Below, in pieces: positions 34,248 to 43,643 of a stretch of DNA of 64,000 bases (positions are counted from its first letter, which is position 1; each line of letters starts with the position of its first letter). The notes under the pieces were generated by a model. The model did not search any database. It saw only the letters and a program-made list of their open reading frames with translations, and was not told the origin of the DNA. The stretch covers positions 186,001-250,000 of the forward strand of contig JASGHP010000001.1 of the NCBI GenBank assembly GCA_047602295.1. Direction: 5' to 3'. This DNA is from JACMLD01 sp047602295. GTDB taxonomy: Bacteria; Bacteroidota; Bacteroidia; Chitinophagales; Chitinophagaceae. A program made the translations under genes and the position numbers.

Positions 34248-36993
34248 TCATCCATTGGTGGCGTGAATATTCTTTTGCAGTCTTTATCTTTTCGTTATCG
34301 AGCTTTTTCTCCCGGCGTTTCAAGTCGAACACAAAATTTGTATTCACTTCTGCGTTCGTTACTAATTCTATAGCCGATTTGCGATCACCCAATTCTTTTG
34401 CATGTTCAAGCAGTGCGTCTTTATCATCCGTGAAGATTGTCACGTCATGTTTCCCTCTTGATACTGAAACATAAAACTGCTTTGCATTTGTTGCGCCAAA
34501 AGTGGATGATGGCTGTATGAGCAAAACCTCATCTGTTGTTTTACCTTGTGCCGAATGCGAGGTTATACAATACTCATGCGCTACATGACCAAAATTCTTA
34601 TCAATAAAATACTCTGTTTTACTAATCGGATTGCGTAACTTGATTCGACCGCTTTTATTAAACGATATGACTTCCAGCGATAGGCCATTATCCATTCGTT
34701 TTGCCTTAATATCATTCGACCCTTCCGTTTTATTTGAAGAATTTGGCTCATAGCAATTACGTGTTACTTTGACCTTATCCCCTTTTGCAAGGGCTATCTC
34801 TCCAATTTCGAATAAGTCAAACCGATCGGATTTTTTCAATGGAAGTATCTCTTTTTTATTTCTTTTATTCGTCAAGTGAACTTCGCCATTTTTGATTTCG
34901 TCAACCATCCACAGACTACCTCGTTTAATTTTATCGACATGCTGATTAAATTGTACAGCTTGCCCTTTGTGATAGCTGTCAATCATTGATTTTTCAGCTT
35001 GCGTAAGATTTTGATTGATTAAACGTGTAGCGATTATTTCTTTTTTTCCAAGCTTGCGATCTACTTTTAATGCTTCTCTGATTTCTCTCGTCACGGTATC
35101 GCCTTGAGCATGAGTAGGCGAAATGACAAGTGCAGACTTCTTTTCTCTGATGGCTTTTCTGTACTGTTTGATCAAATCCTTATAAGGATTATTTGGGTCA
35201 ATAACTTTAATCGCACCCATCCCGTCAAGCTTGTCAAAAGCAGTTGCTACTTCGCCCTTTGCCAAATCTTCGACGACCGATTTATATTTTTCATTTCTTT
35301 GACGACGAATGACATTGACCTCTGCCGTTGGAATATTTCCAATGACATTTACAACACGTAAAGCGTCCCCCCTAACGACAGCGCTATGCTGTCTTGTATC
35401 ACCGCCAAGGACAAGTCGGGCATTTTTGTTCGTTGTCAATTTAATAAGCGCAAGCATATCTTTAGTGCCGAGTAAGCCTGATTCATCAACCCACAAAACT
35501 TGATTCTTCAAATCATCCTGCATTTCTGCATCTGCTAGCAATCGCGCAACAGTTTGCGCATTGGAATAACCCTCATCTTTAAGGACTCCGCGAGATGCGG
35601 CAGCGGTAGGCGCGACAACGGTGACTTTCTTGCCGATGGCCTCGATTTTTGCAATGGCTAGCCTCATCAGCGTCGTTTTACCACTTCCCGCAGCACCGCG
35701 AATAATGCTTATCCTATTATTCGTTGTGAGTACCTCATGAATGGCGCGTTCTTGCTGATTGCCATTTTCTAATCCGGTTTCCCTGTACATTGGCTTGCAT
35801 TTACCAATCCCACTTTTAGCCAGATCGACCATTTCCCGTTCTTCTGCCAGAACCTCTTGAGTTGTACAAAGTGTATAGGCCTTTTGAGGCAATCGAATAA
35901 TGCGTTTATCCGTTGCGAGGCCTTGCTTTAAGTCATCCAGTTTTACATCGGGAAACCCTAATGCAAAGCGACATGCCTGAGAGTATAAAGCCCGCTCACT
36001 AACTACGGACGCTCTTTCAAAACAATGTAGAAGTGTCCGGTCAATTATCGCATCACAGGAAATATCATTTTGCCTAACACGATTTTGTGCCTTTTCGCCA
36101 AAGAGTTTGCTATTAACCTGAAAACCCATTTTCACAATCTGCTGCCGCCATTTTTCTTTTAACTGCGACATGGATTGTCCTTTCTGCTTTTTAGCTCTGG
36201 TCTTTGCTCCAAGAGCATCAAGTTCGGCAGGATCTGTGATGCCGTTTTCATGGGCTATTTTGCCTATCTCGTTACTTCGTTTTGAAAAATGGGTAACTAG
36301 TTCAGAAGATATACTTTCAATTTCGAAAGAGTTTTTTGTTGGCTTTACAGCATATCCAAGTTCTACCAGTTTATCAGCAAGCCGCTTGTGAAAGCTCGCC
36401 TGATAATTCGGCATATTTTGTTTAATATCTCTGAACTGTGCAGCCTTTATCTTTTTCTCGCTTTCATCCCATGTAGTGTTAAATACAAAACAATGGCAAT
36501 GAAGGTGAGGGTCGGGAACCTGATCGGCGACAGCTCTTGCGGTTTGATGAACGAATGAAGACCACAGCAATTCACCAGTTGCACGATCTTCATTTTTACC
36601 TTTTGCCCGAACCCTCGTTTTAGCATCTTTCTCAATGTCCTTCATCGTGTCTTGAACACTATCCTGAAAAGCCTTTAGAACCCTTTCATCTTCTGAAAAA
36701 ACATGCAGAAGGCTTACGCTTTTCGGACAATGGAAATTAATGTCATATCCGGTCGTCCTGTTACCCTTCGTATAGGGAGTAAGACGGTCTCCCTTTAATG
36801 GATGTTTGTTCTCTGCAAGATTGAAAAACGCATCCTTATTGACCGCCTTACCCAGTCCTAAACGAGCCATCAACTTTCCGCCAAACTCACCCTGTAATTC
36901 TTGGTCATTTATGTAATAGTCAGATTTTGACAGAGCATCGGAAAAATAGCGCTTGGCATGTTGTGCCGATGAGCTTTGAATCATTCGTATCAT
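34225..36993 (-). CDS. MobF-family relaxase-helicase (TrwC/TraI-like)
   Basis: 922 residues. The N-terminal TrwC relaxase domain has HFHCPKSVSLLHVFS-type segments, and VPDPHLHCHCFVFNTTWD is the metal-binding His cluster. Tyr25-Tyr26/27 region (KSDYYINDQ) supplies nucleophile tyrosines as in MobF enzymes. From about 400 an SF1 helicase follows: RGAAGSGKTTLMRLA, VLWVDESGLLGT, LVLGGDTRQHSAVVRG, HSAQGKTTDEVLLI and VSRGKHDVTIFTDD. It would nick oriT and unwind the transferred strand. It heads the lower part of the leftward operon; size and layout are complete. Confidence 0.93.
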   Translation of the reverse strand: MIRMIQSSSAQHAKRYFSDALSKSDYYINDQELQGEFGGKLMARLGLGKAVNKDAFFNLAENKHPLKGDRLTPYTKGNRTTGYDINFHCPKSVSLLHVFSEDERVLKAFQDSVQDTMKDIEKDAKTRVRAKGKNEDRATGELLWSSFVHQTARAVADQVPDPHLHCHCFVFNTTWDESEKKIKAAQFRDIKQNMPNYQASFHKRLADKLVELGYAVKPTKNSFEIESISSELVTHFSKRSNEIGKIAHENGITDPAELDALGAKTRAKKQKGQSMSQLKEKWRQQIVKMGFQVNSKLFGEKAQNRVRQNDISCDAIIDRTLLHCFERASVVSERALYSQACRFALGFPDVKLDDLKQGLATDKRIIRLPQKAYTLCTTQEVLAEEREMVDLAKSGIGKCKPMYRETGLENGNQQERAIHEVLTTNNRISIIRGAAGSGKTTLMRLAIAKIEAIGKKVTVVAPTAAASRGVLKDEGYSNAQTVARLLADAEMQDDLKNQVLWVDESGLLGTKDMLALIKLTTNKNARLVLGGDTRQHSAVVRGDALRVVNVIGNIPTAEVNVIRRQRNEKYKSVVEDLAKGEVATAFDKLDGMGAIKVIDPNNPYKDLIKQYRKAIREKKSALVISPTHAQGDTVTREIREALKVDRKLGKKEIIATRLINQNLTQAEKSMIDSYHKGQAVQFNQHVDKIKRGSLWMVDEIKNGEVHLTNKRNKKEILPLKKSDRFDLFEIGEIALAKGDKVKVTRNCYEPNSSNKTEGSNDIKAKRMDNGLSLEVISFNKSGRIKLRNPISKTEYFIDKNFGHVAHEYCITSHSAQGKTTDEVLLIQPSSTFGATNAKQFYVSVSRGKHDVTIFTDDKDALLEHAKELGDRKSAIELVTNAEVNTNFVFDLKRREKKLDNEKIKTAKEYSRHQWMNAYEPTL

Positions 36994-37045
36994 TTCGGGA
37001 AGTATAAATCAGGAAAAAATCGGACTCTTGAAAATCGTTGTTCCG

Positions 37046-37135
37046 CTATATTGGTATATGCCAGTTAAACAAGAGCACCGCAAAGAACACTGTTGAAAAT
37101 GCCGTTATAGTGATTAAAGAAAATGTATCAGACAT
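37046..37135 (-). CDS. Small hydrophobic single-helix peptide (29 aa)
   Basis: Starts MSDTFSLITITAFSTVFFAVLLF and ends NWHIPI; essentially one membrane helix. It lies between the membrane-protein gene and the relaxase in the same operon. A GGGA-type ribosome site sits close before the ATG. The 12-bp word AGCACCGCAAAG just upstream of the start is repeated inverted inside the frame (37074-37085 with 37141-37152), so a hairpin would cover the start. Too short for firm support. Confidence 0.35.
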   Translation of the reverse strand: MSDTFSLITITAFSTVFFAVLLFNWHIPI

Positions 37136-37152
37136 CTTCCCTTTGCGGTGCT
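37074..37152. promoter_or_regulatory. 12-bp perfect inverted repeat between membrane gene and relaxase
   Basis: AGCACCGCAAAG (37074-37085) and CTTTGCGGTGCT (37141-37152) are exact complements 55 bp apart. In the leftward transcript the stem would enclose the start of the small peptide gene, a possible translation control; it could also be an origin-of-transfer or protein-binding structure. Confidence 0.5.
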
Positions 37153-37159
37153 AAGGGTG

Positions 37160-37939
37160 TTATTCAGCGTAAGCAAACGTGGCATTTTCGTCGTTGTTAT
37201 CGATAACAGAACTTTCGAGCTTCGAGCGGTTTGCAGCCGTTGTAGGCTTGGTCATATAGTAGCGTACTCCTCTTGTATGTTCTCCCAAAAGGTCGTCCAC
37301 AAACGCCGACCTGAACTCGTCATTCATTAACTTTTCATCGATCAAATCCATTAGAAAATCATCACCCTCTTTGTACGCTGCCAGATAGCTCATCGAGTAG
37401 ATGACGCTGCAAATAATCAACAGGAAGCCCAGAGGCTGGCCTATAACTGCCAGAATCAAACCAGCAGTGAAAAAGAGTGTCGGTTCGTAAACGGTTTCCA
37501 CAAGGCGAGGGGTCGGCCTGCCAAACAGATTAAATCTAAAAAAGAGCGGATTGATATTACCAGAATAAAGAGTGAATTTGGTAAGGTCGTAAGTTGAAGG
37601 ACTATGCTGGATTTCCAGCCAGCGTTTGAAGGCAAAATACAAATAGGCAATTACATAAGAATACCAGGTTGCATAATGTCCCCAGAAATTGCTTTCCCCA
37701 GAATAATCCTCTGAAATTGTTTCCACCCTGTGCAATAAAATGGGGATTACGATTAACAATATAAGCGTACTTAGTGCGGCAGATAGTCTGAAATATCTCC
37801 GCCCGAATTGACATCTAATGAATACCTCAATTATTAATCTTGGATAAGACCATAACTTTTTAAATACATCCAACACGAATGATTTGATAACATTCTCCCT
37901 GCGGAATGCACTTCTGTAATACAAATTTTTTGTGCTCAT
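37160..37939 (-). CDS. Membrane protein of the mobilization operon
   Basis: 259 residues with three or four membrane segments: LSAALSTLILLIVIPILL (about 55-75), a segment near YATWYSYVIAYLYFAF, and a long pair LFFTAGLILAVIGQPLGFLLIICSVIYSM. A soluble C-terminal tail follows. It is 11 bp from the stop of the T4CP-like gene. Because that ATPase lacks the usual N-terminal membrane helices, this protein may provide its membrane anchor. That is inference from gene order; no family recognised. Confidence 0.75.
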   Translation of the reverse strand: MSTKNLYYRSAFRRENVIKSFVLDVFKKLWSYPRLIIEVFIRCQFGRRYFRLSAALSTLILLIVIPILLHRVETISEDYSGESNFWGHYATWYSYVIAYLYFAFKRWLEIQHSPSTYDLTKFTLYSGNINPLFFRFNLFGRPTPRLVETVYEPTLFFTAGLILAVIGQPLGFLLIICSVIYSMSYLAAYKEGDDFLMDLIDEKLMNDEFRSAFVDDLLGEHTRGVRYYMTKPTTAANRSKLESSVIDNNDENATFAYAE

Positions 37940-37950
37940 AATTGTAATTT

Positions 37951-39460
37951 TTAATGATTGAAAATTTTTTGTTTGAATGTGATTTTGCGATGATGAAATC
38001 CATTGTGAAACGATTTGCCTTGAAACACGACATAGGCTTCTGCTAACCCGTGATGCGCAAAACCACCGGATTTAAGGTCAAGAAAAGCTTCAGGTGGCAC
38101 CATCCGTTCTCGCTTGTAGGATTGATTGCGAGTGTTGGAAAACTCGCCCGTTACGGTATCGCTGTATGAATAATCTGCCGTATAAGCTTCTCCTATCAGC
38201 TTTGATGCCCATTCGTTCGTTTCTGGATGATCGTTGGCGTGAAAAATCTTCGTAGAGAGTAAAGATGTAAGACTGCTAACACGATGCTCCGAATTGGAAC
38301 CGCCCATATTTTGATGAAAATTGGAAATATTCTGCGAGATCATCACATTGGCAATACGTTTTTCCCGACATGTAGAAAGAAAATTGCTATCCTGTTCCAG
38401 CAAGGTTAAATGCGCTTCATCTTGCCAAATAACAACAGGGCGATTGTTTTCGTCCAGATTGCGACGAAGCATTGCCAGTTCAAAAACGTACTTAAACAGA
38501 CGCTGTACAATTTGGCCGGCTTTCCCGTATGTAAGAACAGGAATATCCAGAATAATGATTTTGCCTTGGAACACATCTTCCGGCATGAAGCTTGTTTGAC
38601 CACTTGAGAACAAACTGAAGACAGGCTCTTGTAGCAAACGAAACAGCAGTCCTGAAAAACTGGATTCGACAACGCCTCTTGTTTTCGAACTTAAATATCG
38701 ATACGAGTGAAAAAAGAAATTATCGATCCGGTTTAATGTTCTGACTTTTTCAAATCGTTGCTTCATCTCTCTTCCAAAGACAGCGGGATTCTTTGAGTTG
38801 TTCCTTTTCAATTGATGAAAGCGAATCGATATACCGGAATACTTCATTATCGACGTTAAGTTTGGCGGCTTGCATTAATGTGATGAATTGTTTATCGAAC
38901 GTCTCTGATAAAGGGCCATCATTCGCTTTTGGCGCGGATGAAACGATTTGATACATCAATTCAACAGTAACAGAATTTGTTGCAAGCAAACCCAAATCAA
39001 CTGTATTTGTCAAAAGCTCATCGAGTGCATTATCCCAATACGCTTCATTGCTTCTGCCTTGCGATTCCTTATCTGAATCGATGATTGCTTTAAGAACAGA
39101 AACGATATTTGATGTTATTGTTTTGCCATCATAGCGTGGTTGTCCTTCGTATTTCAGAAAGTCGAAATTGTGTTTTCCATTTGGTGTTACATGAACAACA
39201 TCATTCAATCGTTCAGTCTCTTTACAGTAATTGATAAAGCGCTTCGCTTCGGAATCTTTTACGCATAGAATAAGCATACCAGCATTTTGCTTTAAGCAAG
39301 CAGTTGCAAGCTTATAGCCGGATGAAGTCGTCTTTGATGAGCCAGTTGATCCGATACATAGTACACCCTTAACAAGGTCTTCCATTGTGAAACTTGTTTC
39401 GCCCGATTGGTCACAAAAAGACATGAGGATGTCACTCAATGAAAATCTCGTTTTTTTCAT
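37951..39460 (-). pseudogene. T4CP-like conjugal coupling ATPase (VirD4/TraD family), frameshifted at 38787-38791
   Basis: The first part (39460 to about 38790) has Walker A GSTGSSKT at residues 37-44 and no N-terminal membrane helices. The second part, in the +1 frame, has AVFGREMKQRFEKVR, Walker B in VIWQDEAHLTLLE and the TraD TraM-recognition-type segment CREKRIANVMISQNISNF, then a C-terminal tail. Together about 503 residues. It would bring the relaxosome to a helper secretion channel. Coding-strand LKDPAVFGRE is restored if GAATC is read as GATC. Possibly a sequencing error. Confidence 0.82.
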
Positions 39461-39475
39461 TGTCAGTTTTTGAAA

Positions 39476-39546
39476 TGAATTAGTTGGTGTAAAGAAGCTA
39501 ATTCAATAGCCTGCAACGCGGCCGCGTTTTTAGATTTTACAGGCTA
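39476..39546. other. Candidate oriT: three nested inverted repeats
   Basis: TGAATTAG/CTAATTCA (39476-39483 with 39498-39505), then TAGCCTG/CAGGCTA (39507-39513 with 39540-39546) enclosing the perfect 14-bp palindrome AACGCGGCCGCGTT (39515-39528). It lies between the start of the T4CP-like gene and the small gene upstream. Clustered inverted repeats next to mobilization genes are typical of transfer origins; a promoter or terminator structure is the alternative. Confidence 0.5.
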
Positions 39547-39561
39547 GAGACATACAAACAG

Positions 39562-39753
39562 CTATAGTTGATTAATGGCATCCTGTGCGGACTTTGCTCC
39601 ATGGCATAGCTTGCCATCGACCTTCGTTCTATTTGTATCAACGTGAATAATAACCTTCCGATCTTTGATCTGACGGTTATTGTCATAGGCGGACGTTTTG
39701 AAGTCTTTGTTCGTTGCGGCTTGGCGGGTTTCACCCCTTTCTTTTGTTCTCAT
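39562..39753 (-). CDS. Small basic hypothetical protein at head of mobilization operon
   Basis: 63 residues, Lys/Arg/Thr-rich (MRTKERGETRQAATNKDFKT..KVIIHVDTNRTKVDGKLCHGAKSAQDAIN). It could be a small DNA-binding relaxosome accessory given its charge and position upstream of the T4CP and relaxase genes. No family recognised; a second overlapping frame in the same direction is less convincing. Confidence 0.45.
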   Translation of the reverse strand: MRTKERGETRQAATNKDFKTSAYDNNRQIKDRKVIIHVDTNRTKVDGKLCHGAKSAQDAINQL

Positions 39754-39894
39754 TTCATTTTGCTTTTAATGTGAATAAATGATGATAATTAAGTATTCAG
39801 TTCAATTCTGAACCAAAGCTAAAACCCTGATAAAGACCTTAAAAAGGTTTTTATAAAAAATGGAAACGGTAACTTTAATGGTAAAAAATAGGAA

Positions 39895-40980
39895 ATGTCT
39901 AAGCCAAAAAAAACTTCTATAGCTGGTTCGGTAGAAGTTTACTTATACTATTTGCTTAAAAGAATGATTGAGTTTGAGGTTAAAGAAACTTTGTCTGTGG
40001 AGCCATTGCGAGACGAAGTAATCAATTATATTAGAAATTGCAGCCAATTTTCGGAAAATGAAAGGAGCACAGTAGCAGAATTTGTTCGCTATAATCTTTG
40101 GAAACCCAAGCCAGAAAAAATAGGACTACGCGAGTTAAATTGGATGGTTAGAATAATAACAAAATTGGGTCACTTTTCTTCTTGGAAAGATTTTGAATCT
40201 CATTTTTCGAACGAATTTCATCCTGATAAAAATACAAAATTAACAGATAATCATTCAGAAGAGGATATAAGAACCAGAACCCAAGCGATATTGACAATAC
40301 TTTATTATCGGAGTTGGCAAAAGGGAAAGCTCAAATTTTCACAAAAGCAACACATACTTTTTTCTCAAATGGAATATCACGATGTGACACTTATTCCTAT
40401 GGTGCATCGTCTCAAATTAGATGACGTATATACAGTATGCGGGTTTTATAACGAAATATCTTCAGCTTATCACAGAGAATATGCAACACTTATTGAATGG
40501 TATGAGAAAAATCCGTTTATATTTTTTGCTACGATGGATTCCGGTAATGGAGTGACGTCTATTCTTACAATTTTACCATTGAAGGAAGATTTTATTAATG
40601 ACGTAAAAAAAGGGAATAGGAGTAAGTCTGATATTGAAAGCACTGATATTTATTCTATCGAAGATCGCATAGCCACGCGTCATGTTTTTATAGAAGCATT
40701 GATGTCATACCAGATTTCGGCAATTCGAGAGTATAGAGTTTTATTTAATCGAATTGTTGAATTAGTTGCAGATATTGGAAGGGCAGACTTGGTGATTTGT
40801 GCGATAGCCTGCTCGGTACAAGCTCAGACCTTATTAGAGACATACGGATTCACTATGACAGCAGATATTACTAGGATAGATGATGGGCCGGAGCGCTATC
40901 CTTTTTATGAGATTTCGTGGTCTAGATTAGACCAGAGATTGGCAATATTTAACTCAGCCATTTTAACGACTTCATCATAA
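39895..40980 (+). CDS. Unknown 361-aa protein with possible C-terminal GNAT-like fold
   Basis: Residues 1-150 are helical and charged; 170-340 alternate strands and helices, including FIFFATMDSGNGVTSILTILP, a long helix, then VICAIACSVQAQTLLETYGFTM. The last wording resembles the end of GNAT acetyltransferase domains ('A-s-xx-g-xx-lle-k-yGF'). No acetyl-CoA loop is obvious, so this is weak. It is a lone rightward accessory gene in the element, divergent from the mobilization operon. Function unknown. Confidence 0.7.
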   Translation: MSKPKKTSIAGSVEVYLYYLLKRMIEFEVKETLSVEPLRDEVINYIRNCSQFSENERSTVAEFVRYNLWKPKPEKIGLRELNWMVRIITKLGHFSSWKDFESHFSNEFHPDKNTKLTDNHSEEDIRTRTQAILTILYYRSWQKGKLKFSQKQHILFSQMEYHDVTLIPMVHRLKLDDVYTVCGFYNEISSAYHREYATLIEWYEKNPFIFFATMDSGNGVTSILTILPLKEDFINDVKKGNRSKSDIESTDIYSIEDRIATRHVFIEALMSYQISAIREYRVLFNRIVELVADIGRADLVICAIACSVQAQTLLETYGFTMTADITRIDDGPERYPFYEISWSRLDQRLAIFNSAILTTSS

Positions 40981-41054
40981 AATGTATTTGTTCAATAGCT
41001 TAATTTGATAATGAGATATTGACATATAGCATCCAGCATGGTATAACGTCTCCT

Positions 41055-41696
41055 ATGTTTGAAACATTGACCACTATCACAGCCGAAGAATATCGCATTC
41101 TCATCACAAAGAATTTCGGTGACGATAGCAATATAAAAGATCGGTTCAGAGTAGTTGGCGAATTGGACTTTGAGAAGTTTTGCTTTCGTCAAAATCACTC
41201 TTTGGTTGAACTGGAAGGTATTTTAAGCGTTGATGAAGCTGGAATTGAAAGTTTTGTTAATCTGGTTTCAGTTTCTCAAAGTGTTCGGGCCGACAAGTCA
41301 TATATCAGAAGTTTCCCTAAGTTAGAATTTGTTGGTGGTGCGTTATTCCTTAGTGAATCCGCTATCGAAAGCATTCCGTATTTAAAATATGCTGGATTTG
41401 AACTTAATGTGGAAAAAACAAAAAATCTCAAATCATTACCCTGCTTAGAGGAAGTAAATGGCGATTTACTTATGGAGCAGTCATCCATTGCCGAACTTCC
41501 TAAGTTGAAAAAGGTTAACGGGCATATCGAAGCTGACGGCTCTCAAGTTCAGACATTTCCAGCTCTTGAAAATGTAGGTACTTATGTAGCGGTTAGTAAC
41601 TTCATCGAAATAAACTTCCCGGAGTTGCATACTCTCGGAACTGAATTTCATTACGACGACAATCAAAAAATTATTGCTCCTAAGCTGGCGCGTTAG
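41055..41696 (+). CDS. Leucine-rich-repeat-like solenoid protein
   Basis: 213 residues from the ATG at 41055 (an upstream TTG at 41019 is possible). From about residue 55 it consists of irregular units of 19-23 residues of the type 'L-x-x-V-x-G-x-L-x-x-x-x-S-x-I-x-x-x-P-x', e.g. FPKLEFVGGALFLSESAIES, then LEEVNGDLLMEQSSIAELPK, then LKKVNGHIEADGSQVQTFPA. This is a BspA-like/LRR solenoid without signal peptide, so probably cytoplasmic. Likely protein-binding; relation to the preceding unknown gene, 74 bp upstream, is unclear. Confidence 0.7.
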   Translation: MFETLTTITAEEYRILITKNFGDDSNIKDRFRVVGELDFEKFCFRQNHSLVELEGILSVDEAGIESFVNLVSVSQSVRADKSYIRSFPKLEFVGGALFLSESAIESIPYLKYAGFELNVEKTKNLKSLPCLEEVNGDLLMEQSSIAELPKLKKVNGHIEADGSQVQTFPALENVGTYVAVSNFIEINFPELHTLGTEFHYDDNQKIIAPKLAR

Positions 41697-41944
41697 CACA
41701 AGACTTAGTTAGAAAAAATATTTGAAATAATTTGTTCATGTGCAAACGGACGTTTACTTGGTAACGACCACTACAGTTTTTCAATGAGCAATTTAGATAA
41801 ACTTCACACAAACTTGCGCTGAATTAGCTTACATTTTTTCTTTTTCACCAGCAATTTTCAACTCAATCCCTTTATCTCTTGTTCAAAGGTATAGGTCCGA
41901 TTATAGTTGCACAAAATTGATGAAAACGTACTGCTGCAATTTCA

Positions 41945-42595
41945 ATGATCAATGCGGTTAGCTATTATCGGGTATCTACGGACAAACAAGGCGAAACTCG
42001 CCTAGGCCTTGATGCACAAAGGGAAGCGGTTCAGCAATTCGCCAAATTAAACAAGTTGAATGTTTTGATCGAATTCACAGAAGTTGAATCGGGACGCAAT
42101 GATAAGAGGCCAGTTCTTCATACTGCAATTGAAATATGCAAGCAAAAGAACGCAGTGTTGTTAATTGCAAAGCTTGACAGGCTGGGTAGAAATGTTGCCT
42201 TTATTTCAAAGCTTATGGAGTCTGGGATCGCATTTGTAGCAGCGGATAATCCTCATGCAAACAAATTGATAGTGCACATTCTTGCAGCTTTTGCAGAACA
42301 TGAGCGGGATCTAATTAGCAAGAGGACAAAAGAAGCCTTGAAAGTAGCGAAAGACAGAGGGGTACAGTTAGGAAGCAATGCCAAAGCACTTGCAAAAAGG
42401 AACAAAGCAAAATCATTGCAATTCGCTAAGTCTATGAAGCCTCGTATAGAAGCTTTGCGGCAAGACGGCCATGAAACCATCAGGGATATTGTCTCGGAAC
42501 TTAACAGGTTAAAAATTGAAACTGCTACAGGTAAGGGAAAGTGGCACGTTCACACTGTATTCAGGCTTTTAAAACAAATTAATAATCTAAAATAA
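41945..42595 (+). CDS. Serine recombinase (resolvase/invertase family)
   Basis: 216 residues. AVSYYRVSTDKQGETRLGLDAQREA carries the nucleophile Ser (about residue 10) and Gln-rich motif; LLIAKLDRLGRNVAFISKLM and LAAFAEHERDLISKRTKEAL are the second and third catalytic-domain blocks with conserved Arg residues. The C-terminal part is a short helix-turn-helix (IRDIVSELNRLKIETATGKGKWHVHTVFRLL). It is small, so a resolvase-type enzyme rather than a large integrase. Its site is unknown; the 248-bp gap upstream holds nothing else I can identify. Confidence 0.9.
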   Translation: MINAVSYYRVSTDKQGETRLGLDAQREAVQQFAKLNKLNVLIEFTEVESGRNDKRPVLHTAIEICKQKNAVLLIAKLDRLGRNVAFISKLMESGIAFVAADNPHANKLIVHILAAFAEHERDLISKRTKEALKVAKDRGVQLGSNAKALAKRNKAKSLQFAKSMKPRIEALRQDGHETIRDIVSELNRLKIETATGKGKWHVHTVFRLLKQINNLK

Positions 42596-42601
42596 AAAAC
42601 T

Positions 42602-42976
42602 ATGGGGATCATTATTATTCTCGTTCTGGCCTTCCTGATATGGATAGGCATTCGTATCTACAAAAGCGCAAAAAGCAGCAACCTCACATTCGACGATCAT
42701 CACTTTAAGCAAGGCAATGTTGAAGTTATCTTTTCAGCCGGAACAATTAAGATCAATAACTACACATACAATGTGAACCAAGTGACACGTATTAGTTCGG
42801 AACCTTATACAACAAACAGCCATGGCAATAGTAGAGCGTACAAAGCAATTATCGAAGTAGACGATTTTAAAAAGCCTCGTCACCAAATGGAATTCTTTTC
42901 ACGGAAGAAGGCAGAAGAATTTACTCAAAGATTGTGTACTGCAATTCGTAAAGCTGGTGGCCCTTCATTCACTTAA
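42602..42976 (+). CDS. Small membrane-anchored hypothetical protein
   Basis: 124 residues with an N-terminal membrane helix (MGIIIILVLAFLIWIGIRIY) and a soluble beta-rich domain of PH-like appearance (VEVIFSAGTIKINNYTYNVNQVTRISS, then RQMEFFSRKKAEEFTQRLCTAIRKAG). The last part resembles bacterial PH/DUF2500-type domains ending in a helix. It starts 6 bp after the serine recombinase stop, so likely co-transcribed. No function known. Confidence 0.65.
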   Translation: MGIIIILVLAFLIWIGIRIYKSAKSSNLTFDDHHFKQGNVEVIFSAGTIKINNYTYNVNQVTRISSEPYTTNSHGNSRAYKAIIEVDDFKKPRHQMEFFSRKKAEEFTQRLCTAIRKAGGPSFT

Positions 42977-43000
42977 CACTTAATCTCAAAAATTACTACA

Positions 43001-43543
43001 ATGTTCAAACAAATCAAATTAACACTACTTGCATTTATTGTAATGTTTGTTGCTTGCAAAAAAGCATCCGATCCTGCAACTGGCAAAACGATTACAACCG
43101 ACGCTTCCTATATCAGTTTTTCTAGTGGCAATATTATTGGTATTCCCTTTAACGATGGAGCCAAAACCGGATATCTTAATATGGTACCTCAAACAACCGG
43201 AAATGGTAACGCTAGTGTGTCGGCAGTTAAGACGACTATTACAACTAATAGCACAGCAGCAAGACCGTCTACTTCATCCGGTGATTTCATTGAAGCATTG
43301 CCGCTTGACGAAACCAACATCGTCACAATTGAATTAGATGCGTCAATGATAGCACCCAACGGCGAAACCTATAAAAAAATAGTAATAAACAAATCCGGCT
43401 TAGCATCATTCTATGTTGGAAGTGCACAGGTTGCAACTATGACATCTTCAGCACAGGCATCGGCTGGCTATCCGTTAGCGAAAGCAGCTCTTAATGATAA
43501 AGCGTCGCATATAGCAGGAAGGTATCAGGTGACATTTCAATAA
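43001..43543 (+). CDS. Hypothetical lipoprotein
   Basis: 180 residues with a signal peptide and lipobox (FVAC, Cys19) followed by KK, so a lipoprotein. The mature part is Thr/Ser/Asn-rich with predicted beta strands and no recognised domain. It lies 24 bp after the PH-like gene in the same direction. A surface or periplasmic accessory protein of the element; role unknown. Confidence 0.7.
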   Translation: MFKQIKLTLLAFIVMFVACKKASDPATGKTITTDASYISFSSGNIIGIPFNDGAKTGYLNMVPQTTGNGNASVSAVKTTITTNSTAARPSTSSGDFIEALPLDETNIVTIELDASMIAPNGETYKKIVINKSGLASFYVGSAQVATMTSSAQASAGYPLAKAALNDKASHIAGRYQVTFQ

Positions 43544-43643
43544 TAGCAATGTGGTTTTTGACAAAAAAACTTCCATTTGCCAATAAAAGACTTCCGATTA
43601 CCAATAGCTTATCTATTAATTTTAGTTCGAAAAATTTCTTCTT

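Noticed and set aside
34225..39753. A complete conjugation system (ICE)
   Set aside because: No VirB/Tra pore, pilus or VirB4-like genes are present among the mobilization genes.
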